From the NCBI GenBank assembly GCA_026125665.1, contig JAHCKS010000053.1, forward strand, positions 1 to 35,159: a DNA stretch of 35,159 nt. Direction: 5' to 3'. The position numbers were made by a program, and so were the translations under genes. This document shows, piece after piece, positions 27,722 to 35,159 of the stretch. The stretch is from Rubrivivax sp. (GTDB lineage: Bacteria; Pseudomonadota; Gammaproteobacteria; Burkholderiales; Burkholderiaceae_C). The notes below the pieces were generated by a model. It did not search any database. It was not told the origin of the DNA and saw nothing but the letters and a program-made list of their open reading frames with translations. How positions within the stretch are numbered: position 1 is the first letter of the stretch; every line of letters starts with the position of its first letter.

Positions 27722-27772
27722 CGCCGCATATGTGCCCCGCCGCTCTCCCGCCCGCGGCCTTGCCCGCCACGA

Positions 27773-27793
27773 CCGGCGAGAACGCCTCGCCGG
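27773..27793 (-). terminator. Hairpin directly after the dppF stop
   Basis: CCGGCGAG (27773-27780), loop AACGC, CTCGCCGG (27786-27793): a perfect 8-bp stem 3 bp beyond the stop codon (27797-27799). It is the probable 3' end of the peptide-transport operon, though no T-run is present. Confidence 0.5.
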
Positions 27794-27796
27794 CCC

Positions 27797-28794
27797 TCAG
27801 CTTCGCAAGTGGCAAGCCACCCGATGCCCCGGCCCCACGTCCTTCAGCTCCGGCCGCTCCTTGTCGCACAGCCCCCTCTGCGCGATCGGGCAGCGGGTGT
27901 GGAAGTGGCAGCCCGGCGGCGGGCGCAGCGGGCTCGGCACGTCGCCTTGCAGCCGCACACGCGTGCGCTTGACCTGCGGGTCGGGGATCGGCACCGCCGA
28001 CAGCAGCGCCTCGGTGTACGGGTGGCGCGGCTTGGCGTAGAGGTCCTTCGCCGGCGCGATCTCGACCACGCGCCCGAGGTACATCACGGCGACGCGGTCG
28101 CTGATGTGCTCCACCACCGACAGGTCGTGCGCGATGAAGATGTAGGTCAGGTTGAACTGGCCCTGCAGGTCTTCCAGCAGGTTGATCACCTGCGCCTGGA
28201 TCGACACGTCCAGCGCGCTCACCGCCTCGTCGCAGACGACGAGCTTGGGGTCCACCGCCAGCGCGCGCGCGATGCCGATGCGCTGGCGCTGGCCGCCGCT
28301 GAACTCGTGCGGGTAGCGGCGCATGTGGTCGGCCGAGAGGCCCACCGTCTCCAGCAGCTGCACGATGCGGTCTTCGAACGCCTGCTTCGTCGGCGCGAGC
28401 TTGTGGATGATCAGTGCCTCGCCGATGATGGCGCCCACCGTCATGCGCGGGTTCAGGCTGGCGTACGGGTCCTGGAAGATGATCTGCATGTCGCGCGCCA
28501 GCGCACGCAGCTCCTCCTTGCCGGCGCGCGTGACGCTCTTGCCCTCGAACCACACCTCGCCCGAGGTGGGCTCGATCAGGCGCAGGATGCAGCGGCCGGT
28601 GGTGCTCTTGCCGCAGCCGCTCTCGCCGACGACGCCCAGCGTCTCGCCGGCGGCGATGTCGAAGCTCACGCCGTCCACCGCGTGCACGCGGCCGATCTCG
28701 CGGCGCAGGATGCCGCCGCGCACCGGGAAGTGCTTGACGAGGCTGTCGACCTTCAGCAGCGGCCCGGCGGCGGCGCCCGCGATGCCCTGCGCGC

Positions 28795-28798
<4 letters not shown>
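27797..28798 (-). CDS. dppF: Dipeptide/oligopeptide ABC transporter ATP-binding protein, DppF-like
   Basis: The 333-residue ATPase has Walker [10 protein letters not shown], the Q-loop [16 protein letters not shown], signature [14 protein letters not shown], Walker [15 protein letters not shown] and the switch IAHDLSVV. The C-terminal oligo_HPY region has [21 protein letters not shown], whose cysteines match those reported to hold an iron-sulfur cluster in this family. The start ATG 28798 overlaps the dppD stop (ATGA). An earlier in-frame ATG (28873) would overlap dppD by about 80 bp and is not preferred. It powers import together with DppD. The substrate may be a peptide or another solute. 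Confidence 0.94.
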
Positions 28799-29772
<974 letters not shown>

Positions 29773-30720
29773 CTACAGGACCCGCCTCGGGTCGAGCGCG
29801 TCGCGCAGGCCGTCGCCGATGAAGCTGATCGTCAGCACCGTGAGGAAGATGGCCAGCCCCGGGAACACCACCCAGTGCGTGGCGAGGTCCATGTAGTCGC
29901 GCGCGTCGTAGAGGATGCGGCCCCAGGTCGGGATGTCCGGCGGGAAGCCGAAGCCGAGGAAGCTCAAGGTGCTCTCGGCGATGATGGCCGCGGCGACGTC
30001 GATGGTGGCGGCGACGATCACCGGCCCCAGGCTGTTGGGCAGGATGTGCCGCACCACCTGCCGCGAGGTGGAGGCACCCAGCGCCCGCGCCGCCTCGACG
30101 AACTCCTTCTCGCGCAGGCTGAAGAACTGCGCGCGCACCAGCCGCGCCACCGGCATCCAGCGAAAGCCCCCGATGACGAGCACGATGAGCAGGAACACGC
30201 CGACCTCGATGCCGAACATCTGCTTGAGAGGCTCGCGGAACAGGAAGATCAGCAGCAGCAGCAGCGGCAGCTGCGGCAGGCTGAGGAAGAGGTCGGTCAC
30301 CCACATCAGCGCCGCGTCGATCCAGCCGCGCGCCATGCCGGCGATGGCGCCGATGATGACGCCCACGACGATGGCGATGAGCATCGCCGCCAAGCCCACG
30401 GCCAGCGAGATGCGCCCGCCGTACAGCATGCGCGCCAGGATGTCGCGGCCGAGGTCGTCGGTGCCCAGCGGGTGCTTCGGGCTCGGCCCGGCGAGCCGGG
30501 CCTGGAAGTCGATGTCGTTGATGCCGACCTTGTAGACGAGCGGCCCGAGCAGCACCGCCAGCACCATCAGCCCCAGCACCCACAGGCTGTAGTAGGCGAG
30601 CCGGTGTCGCTTGAAGCGCCGCCACGCCTCGCGCCAGGGCGACACGCTGGCGATGGCCTTGCCGAGCTCGGGCGCGGCGGCGCCGTCACCGGTAGCTGAT
30701 GCGGGGATCGAGCCAGCCAT
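29773..30720 (-). CDS. dppC: Peptide ABC transporter permease, DppC-like
   Basis: The 315-residue permease has six membrane segments. The N-terminal OppC-type region is WRRFKRHRLAYYSLWVLGLMVLAVLLG, then HPLGTDDLGRDILARMLYGGRISL, which is diagnostic. The EAA loop that contacts the ATPase is FVEAARALGASTSRQVVRHILPNSLGPV. The end is FIGDGLRDALDPR, the family C-terminus. Its start overlaps the end of dppB by 35 bp, which points to translational coupling. Confidence 0.95.
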   Translation of the reverse strand: MAGSIPASATGDGAAAPELGKAIASVSPWREAWRRFKRHRLAYYSLWVLGLMVLAVLLGPLVYKVGINDIDFQARLAGPSPKHPLGTDDLGRDILARMLYGGRISLAVGLAAMLIAIVVGVIIGAIAGMARGWIDAALMWVTDLFLSLPQLPLLLLLIFLFREPLKQMFGIEVGVFLLIVLVIGGFRWMPVARLVRAQFFSLREKEFVEAARALGASTSRQVVRHILPNSLGPVIVAATIDVAAAIIAESTLSFLGFGFPPDIPTWGRILYDARDYMDLATHWVVFPGLAIFLTVLTISFIGDGLRDALDPRRVL

Positions 30721-31645
30721 AGATGACGTCGGCGAGCAGGTTGAACAGGATGACGAGCGCCGACAGCACGAAGGTCACCGCCATGATGACCGGCGTGTCG
30801 CTGCGCTGGATGGCGTCGATGAGCAGGCTGCCGATGCCGGGGATGCGGAAGATCTGCTCGGTGACGATGGCGCCGCCGAAGAGCTGCGGCAGCTGCAGCA
30901 TGATCAGCGTCACCACCGGGATCAGCGCGTTGCGCACGACGTGCTTGTTGATGACGACGCGTTCGGTCAGACCCTTGCTGCGCGCGGTGGTCACGTAGTC
31001 GAGGCGGATGACGTCGAGCACCGAGCTGCGGATGTAGCGCATCCAGCTCGCCGCCTGGGCCAGGCCCAGCACGGTGATGGGCATGATGCTCTGCTTGACG
31101 TGCTCCCAGATCCACGGCAGGCCCGAGCCCGGGATGTCGGCGCGGAAGACGAACGGCAGCCAGCCCAGGTAGATGCTGAAGAACAGGATGAACAGCACGC
31201 CGGTGAAGAAGGTCGGCAGCGAGAAGCCGATGAAGGCGAGCGTGCTGGCGACCTTGTCGAACCACGAGTAGGGCCGGACGGCCGCCAGCACGCCCACCGG
31301 CAGCGCCACTAGCAGCGCCAGGATCTGCGAGGCGCCGATGATGACGATCGTCACCGGCAGGCGCTGCAAGATGAGCGTGTCGACGTCGATGCGGCTGACG
31401 AAGGAGAAGCCCCAGTCGCCCTTCAGCATGCTCAGCGCCCAGTGGCCGTAGCGCTGCCAGACGGGGTCGTCGAGGCCGAACTGCTGGCGCAGCGCCAGCC
31501 GCACCTCGGGCGGCACGCTGGGGTTGGTGGCCAGTTCCTCGAACGGGTCTCCGGGCGCCAGCGCCAGCACGGTGAACAGGACGACGCTGATGCCGATGAG
31601 GCTCGGGATGGCGATCAGCAGGCGGCGGAAGACGTACTGGAGCAA
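30686..31645 (-). CDS. dppB: Peptide ABC transporter permease, DppB-like
   Basis: The 319-residue permease starts LQYVFRRLLIAIPSLIGISVVLF, the usual DppB opening, which sets the start at TTG 31645 (no ATG fits). It contains LAPGDPFEELA, LRQQFGLDDPVWQRYGHWALSMLKGDWGFS, the EAA loop DYVTTARSKGLTERVVINKHVVRNALIPVV and the C-terminal YGWLDPRISYR. A TTG start with only a weak ribosome binding site suggests low translation, fitting a membrane subunit made at far lower level than the binding protein. Confidence 0.94.
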   Translation of the reverse strand: MLQYVFRRLLIAIPSLIGISVVLFTVLALAPGDPFEELATNPSVPPEVRLALRQQFGLDDPVWQRYGHWALSMLKGDWGFSFVSRIDVDTLILQRLPVTIVIIGASQILALLVALPVGVLAAVRPYSWFDKVASTLAFIGFSLPTFFTGVLFILFFSIYLGWLPFVFRADIPGSGLPWIWEHVKQSIMPITVLGLAQAASWMRYIRSSVLDVIRLDYVTTARSKGLTERVVINKHVVRNALIPVVTLIMLQLPQLFGGAIVTEQIFRIPGIGSLLIDAIQRSDTPVIMAVTFVLSALVILFNLLADVIYGWLDPRISYR

Positions 31646-31698
31646 GGGGGCACGCTCGGCTCGGGGGAAGCCGGTCTTCGGGTGTCTACGGGTGCGAG

Positions 31699-31777
31699 CG
31701 AGGGGCGCCGCGCGCTGGTGGACGCGACGCCCCCCTCGGCAGGCCTCAGGGCCTCAGGCCTCGAGCGGTTCGAGGCC
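31699..31777 (-). promoter_or_regulatory. Two hairpins in the gap between the binding-protein gene and dppB
   Basis: GGCCTCGA (31757-31764), loop GCGGT, TCGAGGCC (31770-31777) is a perfect 8-bp stem starting 9 bp past the binding-protein stop. A second stem pairs CGAGGGGCG (31699-31707) with a near-complement at 31728-31738 (one extra C). Such hairpins often protect the 3' end of binding-protein mRNA or stop part of the transcripts before the permease genes. Confidence 0.5.
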
Positions 31778-31786
31778 GGTGCGCGC

Positions 31787-33583
31787 TCAGCCGGTCGCCT
31801 CCTTGTACCAGTGCGACAGCGCCCAGGTGTCGTTGTCCCAGCCCGACAGGTGCGCCACCATGCGCGTGCCGGCGGCCGACACGCGCGGGCGGAAGACGAC
31901 CGGGATGATGTAGTTGTCGCTGCACACCAGGTCGTTGAGCTTGATGATCATCGCCGCGCGCTTGACCGGGTCGAGCTCGCTTTGCACCTGCGCGAAGACC
32001 TTGTCGTACTCGTCGCTGCGCCAGCGGCTGATGTTCCGGCTCGCCCACTTGTTGGCCTTCTGCGCCAGCTCGTCCGAGGTGTACTGGTTCATGAAGACCT
32101 CGGGGTCGGGCTGGGTCATCGTGGTCGTGTACATCTGCATGTCGCACCAGAACTTCTGGTAGGTGTCCGGGTTGGCGAAGTCGCCGCCGAAGAACACCGC
32201 CGCCGTGACGCTCTTGAGCTCCAGGTCGATGCCGGCCTTGGCGCAGGCGTCCTTGACGATCGCCTGCGTCTTCTGCCGCGGCTGGTTGACCGAGGTCTGG
32301 TAGACGAACTTCAGCTTCGTGTTGCCCTTGGCGCGGATGCCGTCCGAACCCTTCTTCCAGCCCGCGGCCTCGAGGATCTGGTTGGCCTTGTCGACGTTGA
32401 ACTCGAACTTCATGTTCGGGCTGCGGAAGCGCGACGGGTTGTTCAGGAAGTTCGCCGTCGCGACGCCGGTACGGCCGTAGATGAAGTCCTGCACGCCCTT
32501 GCGGTCGACGAGCACGGCCATCGCGTCGCGCACTGCCTTGTCCTGGAAGGCCGGGTGGCGGCTCTTGGCGTGCGCTCGCTCGCCCTCGACCTCGTTCCAC
32601 GGGTCGCAGTACTGCAGCATGATGAACTCGATGTTGGCGCCGGGCGTGATCGCCACCTTGCCCTTGCCACCGGCCTCCAGGCGCTTGAGGATCTCGTCCT
32701 CGACCTGCAGGTTCCACGCGTAGTCGTATTCTCCGGTCTGCAGCACCGCACGCGCGGCCGAGATCGCGTCGCCGCCGCCCTTCACCTCCACGGCGTCGAA
32801 GTGCGGCATGTTGGCGACGTGGTAGCCCGTGTTCGCCTCGGCGCGCAGCATGTCGCCGGGCTTGAAGTCAACGAATTTGTACGGGCCGGTGCCCACCGGC
32901 TTCTGGTTGACCGGGTTCTCGCGCGACTTGGCGCCGATGTATTCGGCGAACAGGTGCTGCGGCAGGATCATGCCCTGCGTGCCGCACAGCGCCTGGGCCC
33001 AGAACGGCGTGGGCTTCGGGAACGTGACGCGCACGGTGTGCGAGTCGACCTTCTCGACCTTGATGTCCTTGTAGGTGGCCACCGTCACCGTCGCGGTGGC
33101 CGGCTCGCCGGCGTACTTGGCGGTGAAGACCACGTCGTCGGCGGTGAAGTCCTTGCCGTCGTGCCACTTCACGCCGCGCTTCAGCTTCCACGTGACGCTG
33201 CGGCCGTCGGCCGACAGCCCGCCGTTCTGCCGCGTCGGGATCTCGGCGGCCAGCTGCGGGAACAGGTTGCCTTCGGCGTCGTAGCCGGCCAGCGGTTCGT
33301 AGAAGATGCGCGTGGCGTCCTGCTCCTTCGTGCCGCCGGCGAAGTGCGGGTTCAGGTGCACGGCGCCCTGCCACCACAGCAGCTTCAGCGTGCCGCCGCC
33401 GCCGCGCTTGGTGGGCTTGTAGGCGAGCGGCGCCGGCGTCTGCGCGATGCCCTGGCTCATCAGCAGCATGTTGGCCATCGGCGCCGTGAGCCCGAGGCCC
33501 ACCACGCGCTGGATGAAGCGGCGGCGCTCGAGGCGGCCCTCGCGCACCTTCTCGATCAAGGCGCGCAGTTCGCGTTCAGTCAT
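31787..33583 (-). CDS. Peptide-type ABC transporter substrate-binding protein (SBP_bac_5) with Tat signal
   Basis: The 598-residue protein belongs to the DppA/OppA family: GTLKLLWWQGAVHLNPHF, the YEPLAGYD block, VTWKLKRGVKWHDGKDFTADDVVFT, and NVDKANQILEAAGWKKGSDG. The N-terminus has RRRFIQ (R20-R21) followed by a hydrophobic run and a GIAQ cleavage region, a twin-arginine signal rather than the Sec signal usual for the family. GGAGG stands 7 nt before ATG 33583; an in-frame upstream ATG at 33640 is less likely. It delivers substrate to the DppBCDF-like genes downstream. The substrate may be a peptide, opine or other solute. Confidence 0.94.
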   Translation of the reverse strand: MTERELRALIEKVREGRLERRRFIQRVVGLGLTAPMANMLLMSQGIAQTPAPLAYKPTKRGGGGTLKLLWWQGAVHLNPHFAGGTKEQDATRIFYEPLAGYDAEGNLFPQLAAEIPTRQNGGLSADGRSVTWKLKRGVKWHDGKDFTADDVVFTAKYAGEPATATVTVATYKDIKVEKVDSHTVRVTFPKPTPFWAQALCGTQGMILPQHLFAEYIGAKSRENPVNQKPVGTGPYKFVDFKPGDMLRAEANTGYHVANMPHFDAVEVKGGGDAISAARAVLQTGEYDYAWNLQVEDEILKRLEAGGKGKVAITPGANIEFIMLQYCDPWNEVEGERAHAKSRHPAFQDKAVRDAMAVLVDRKGVQDFIYGRTGVATANFLNNPSRFRSPNMKFEFNVDKANQILEAAGWKKGSDGIRAKGNTKLKFVYQTSVNQPRQKTQAIVKDACAKAGIDLELKSVTAAVFFGGDFANPDTYQKFWCDMQMYTTTMTQPDPEVFMNQYTSDELAQKANKWASRNISRWRSDEYDKVFAQVQSELDPVKRAAMIIKLNDLVCSDNYIIPVVFRPRVSAAGTRMVAHLSGWDNDTWALSHWYKEATG

Positions 33584-33648
33584 GTCAAACCTCCGGGTCG
33601 CCGCTGGCGGCGAGATGAGAAGGGGCGGCGCGGCCGCCACTTAGGGAT

Positions 33649-33707
33649 ACCCCTGATGGGGTTGTGCGGGATGCTAGCCCCGCGTGTCTTCGCCGCTATC
33701 GGGATAG
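33649..33707. promoter_or_regulatory. Inverted repeats in the divergent region of the peptide-transport and DadA-like genes
   Basis: ACCCC-TGAT-GGGGT (33649-33662) and CTATC-GG-GATAG (33696-33707) are perfect 5-bp inverted repeats. GGGAT recurs at 33644, 33668 and 33701. They lie in the 279-bp gap between two divergent genes and are candidate operators. The rest of the gap holds nothing I recognise. Confidence 0.35.
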
Positions 33708-33862
33708 GCACTAGGCGGGTGCGTGGCACACCAGGGGCCGCGCGTGGCGCGACCGCGCGTGAGCACACAATCGGGCCCCGCGAGCGAACGTGCGGCAGGG
33801 GCGGCAGGCAGGCGGACGTCCCGGCACCGGCGCCTTCGCGGCGGAAGCGAGGTCGCGTTCCC

Positions 33863-35159
33863 GTGCATCTGTGTGTCATCGGCACCGGCATCGTCGGCGT
33901 GTGCACCGCGGCCTGGCTGCAGCGCGACGGCCACCGCGTCACGTTCGTCGATCCGCGCGACGCGGGTGAAGCCTGCTCGTTCGGCAATGCCGGTTCCCTC
34001 TCTCCGAGTGCCTGCCTGCCCGTGGGCATGCCGGGGTTGTGGAAGCAGGTGCCGCGCTGGCTGGCCGATCCGCTGGGGCCGCTCACCGTGCGCTGGCCGT
34101 ACCTGCCGCGCGTGCTGCCATGGCTCACGCAATTCCTGCGCCACAGCTCGCGCGAAGAGGTCGTGCGCATCGCCGGTGCGCTGCGCACCCTGCTGGCGCC
34201 GATCTTCGACTGCTACGGGCCGCTGGTGCAGCATGCCGGCGCGCAGCATCTGGTGCGACGCACGGGCTGCCTGTATGTCTATTCGTCGCCGCAGGCCGCA
34301 GCGCGCTGGGCCTGGGGCATGAACCTGCGGCGCACGCTCGGCGTCGAGCTGCGCGAGGTGGGCGAGGAGGAACTGCGGGCGCTGGAGCCCGACCTGCAGG
34401 GGCGCTTCCGTTTCGGCCTGCTGGCGCCGGAGAACGGCTCGACACCCGACCCCTCGGCGCTCGTGAAGGCCTTGCACGCGCAGTGCCTGCGCGACGGCGC
34501 GCGGCACCTGAAGGCCGAAGTGGCCGGCTTCGAGCTCGGCGGCCGCGGCGCGGCACGCGAGGTGAGGGCGCTGCGGCTGAAGAACGGCGAAGGGGAGGGC
34601 GGCGCAGCGCTTGGAGGGGCAGGCGGCGACAGGCTCGCCACCGACGGCGTCGTCGTCGCCGCCGGCGCGTGGTCGGCGCCGCTGGCCCGCGCGCTCGGCG
34701 TGCGCGTGCCGCTCGAGTCGCAGCGCGGCTACCACGTCACGGTGCACAGTGCGAACCTCGCGCTCGTGCACACGGTGATGGCGGTGGAGGACAACCTGAT
34801 GGTCAACCCGATGGCGATGGGGTTGCGGCTGGCCGGCTCCGTGGAGTTCGCCGGCCTCGCCGCGCCGCCGGCCTGGGCGCGGGCCGACGTGCTGCTGGCC
34901 AAGGGGCGGCAGCTGTTCCCGCAGCTGGACACCTCGAACGTCAGCCGCTGGATGGGCCACCGGCCCTGCCTGCCCGACAGCCTGCCGGTGATCGGCCGCG
35001 CGCCCGGCGCGGCCAACGCCTGGCTCGCCTTCGGCCACGGCCACGTGGGCATGTGCGCCGCCGCCAGCACCGGGCGCGAGGTGGCCGCGCTGGTGGCCGG
35101 GCGCACGCCGCAGCTCGACCTGCATCCGTTCCGGCCCGAGCGCTTCGCGCTGTTCGGCC
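33863..35159 (+). CDS. FAD-dependent D-amino acid dehydrogenase-like oxidoreductase (DadA family), partial
   Basis: The frame is open from GTG 33863 to the window edge (432 complete codons), with GAGG about 11 nt upstream. The start gives HLCVIGTGIVGVCTAAWLQRDGHRVTFVDPR, the FAD-binding GxGxxG fold (G7, G9, G12). SFGNAGSLSPS, GVVVAAGAWSAPLARALG, ESQRGYH and the C-terminal RPCLPDSLPVIGRAPG and FGHGHVGMCAAASTGREVA complete the DAO/DadA pattern. It oxidises D-amino acids or similar amines. Only the last few residues are missing. A short Gly/Glu-rich insert (NGEGEGGAALGGAGGD) is unusual. Being divergent from a peptide-type importer, it could process an imported amino compound. Confidence 0.9.
   Translation, partial: MHLCVIGTGIVGVCTAAWLQRDGHRVTFVDPRDAGEACSFGNAGSLSPSACLPVGMPGLWKQVPRWLADPLGPLTVRWPYLPRVLPWLTQFLRHSSREEVVRIAGALRTLLAPIFDCYGPLVQHAGAQHLVRRTGCLYVYSSPQAAARWAWGMNLRRTLGVELREVGEEELRALEPDLQGRFRFGLLAPENGSTPDPSALVKALHAQCLRDGARHLKAEVAGFELGGRGAAREVRALRLKNGEGEGGAALGGAGGDRLATDGVVVAAGAWSAPLARALGVRVPLESQRGYHVTVHSANLALVHTVMAVEDNLMVNPMAMGLRLAGSVEFAGLAAPPAWARADVLLAKGRQLFPQLDTSNVSRWMGHRPCLPDSLPVIGRAPGAANAWLAFGHGHVGMCAAASTGREVAALVAGRTPQLDLHPFRPERFALFG

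Overview
The window is very GC-rich, densely coded DNA from a betaproteobacterium, most likely order Burkholderiales. Three things point there: two Bug/TctC-type tricarboxylate receptors, the gene order pyrG-kdsA-eno-ftsB, and an all-round GC-biased third codon position. No tRNA, rRNA, insertion sequence, phage gene or CRISPR array is visible, so it reads as ordinary chromosome.

Layout. (1) 1-5177: a catabolic cluster. A fumarylacetoacetate hydrolase (FAH)-family enzyme (cut by the left edge) is divergent from a GntR/FCD regulator. Behind the regulator, from a recognisable promoter with a palindrome over its -35 box, runs a likely operon of two Bug receptors, a leaderless ModA-like binding protein and an alpha/beta hydrolase. 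(2) 5429-9547: a MATE exporter converges on a TerC/Alx-family membrane protein, whose leader carries a yybP-ykoY-type manganese riboswitch; an MFS exporter lies upstream of it. (3) 15640-9631, all minus strand: pyrG, kdsA, a DUF1330 gene, eno, ftsB, pnuC and a NadR-like kinase. This joins CTP, Kdo, glycolysis and division functions to a two-gene nicotinamide riboside import and phosphorylation module. (4) 15795-23283, plus strand: a BtuF-like binding protein, a secreted S8 protease ending in nine tandem hexapeptides, a membrane PAS-GGDEF-EAL protein and a transglutaminase-like protein. (5) 23565-27531: a tiny exported protein, an exported protein of unknown function, a BON-domain protein, a stand-alone receiver, a CHASE3 histidine kinase and a divergent LuxR-type response regulator. 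(6) 33583-27797, minus strand: a Tat-exported peptide-binding protein and DppB, C, D and F transporter parts. Divergent from it is a DadA-like FAD oxidoreductase cut by the right edge.

The best regulatory signals are the riboswitch (about 7911-8027), a bipartite 24-bp motif shared by the BON and receiver promoters (24879-24902 and 25422-25445), three ACCA boxes at exact 10-bp spacing between the FAH and GntR genes, and the promoter/operator at 1295-1329. I found no wholly new multi-gene system. The least explained items are the protease hexapeptide tail, the shared stress-cluster motif, and the leaderless ModA-like protein between two Bug receptors. Several genes start with GTG or TTG.
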